DNA from: a bacterium
GTDB taxonomy: Bacteria; Bacillota; Clostridia; Oscillospirales; Acutalibacteraceae
NCBI GenBank assembly: GCA_004560045.1
Contig: SFWF01000079.1
Location: forward strand, 1 to 5,886
Direction of reading: 5' to 3'
DNA: 5,886 nucleotides
Position 1 is the first letter of the stretch. Each line of letters opens with the position of its first letter. The translations under genes and the position numbers were made by a program. Below, one piece after another: positions 5,843 to 5,886 of the stretch. The notes under the pieces were generated by a model, which had not been told where the DNA came from, did not search any database, and worked only from the letters and a program-made list of their open reading frames with translations.

Positions 5843-5886
5843 ATGAAAAGAATTTTAACCTATGGAACCTTTGATCTGCTTCATTA
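5843..5886 (+). CDS. tagD: Glycerol-3-phosphate cytidylyltransferase, N-terminal fragment (3' end outside window)
   Basis: Only 14 complete codons are visible, reading MKRILTYGTFDLLH. This is the conserved start of TagD-type cytidylyltransferases (MKKVITYGTFDLLHWGH in Bacillus subtilis), including the first half of the nucleotide-binding HxGH motif. The enzyme makes CDP-glycerol from CTP and glycerol 3-phosphate, the donor for the two transferases just upstream, so context and sequence agree. TGAGGAG (5828-5834) is a strong SD 8 nt before the ATG. The 52-nt gap from the previous gene has only a small GGATT-CAT-AATCC hairpin and no terminator, so it is probably in the same operon. Related cytidylyltransferases for other alcohol phosphates start similarly, so the substrate is likely but not certain. 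Confidence 0.8.
   Translation, partial: MKRILTYGTFDLLH

Noticed and set aside
1..5886. CRISPR array, tRNA, insertion sequence or defence system
   Set aside because: No regularly spaced repeats, cloverleaf, transposase, nuclease or other defence-type gene was seen on either strand.

Overview
The window looks like a piece of chromosome from an anaerobic, Gram-positive-type Firmicute, probably a gut Clostridia (Oscillospiraceae/Ruminococcaceae-like). This is an inference from gene content: an oxygen-sensitive glycyl-radical-enzyme activase, an iron-type alcohol dehydrogenase, a lipoprotein with a short Gram-positive-style signal, and a CDP-glycerol-dependent wall polymer cluster. Strong SD sequences and consensus sigma-A-type promoters fit this. 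No rRNA, tRNA, CRISPR array, transposase or phage gene was seen.

Layout. Positions 1-173 hold the C-terminal end of an AraC-family regulator (+). Positions 174-440 are a convergent intergenic region with a perfect 17-bp terminator hairpin and two further hairpins that look like dispersed intergenic repeats. Positions 441-1343 (-) encode a radical-SAM glycyl-radical-enzyme activase with two extra 4Fe-4S clusters; no partner glycyl radical enzyme lies in the window. A compact divergent promoter region (1344-1527) separates it from an iron-containing alcohol dehydrogenase (1528-2694, +), which is followed 17 bp later by a small lipoprotein of unknown function (2712-3314, +).

A strong extended -10 promoter at 3376-3404 starts a second transcription unit. 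It contains two different TagB/TagF-family glycerophosphotransferases (3438-4559 and 4546-5790, overlapping by 14 nt) and, cut by the window edge, a gene whose first 14 residues match glycerol-3-phosphate cytidylyltransferase (TagD). TagD makes CDP-glycerol and the two transferases use it, so this is the start of a teichoic-acid-like or glycerophosphate-modified glycan pathway.

The left half concerns fermentative or anaerobic metabolism and the right half the cell envelope. The two halves have separate promoters, and nothing in the sequence ties them functionally. Most of the window is ordinary. The points most worth a second look are the orphan activase, the dehydrogenase-lipoprotein pair, the two unlike transferases, and the palindromic intergenic sequence at 174-440.
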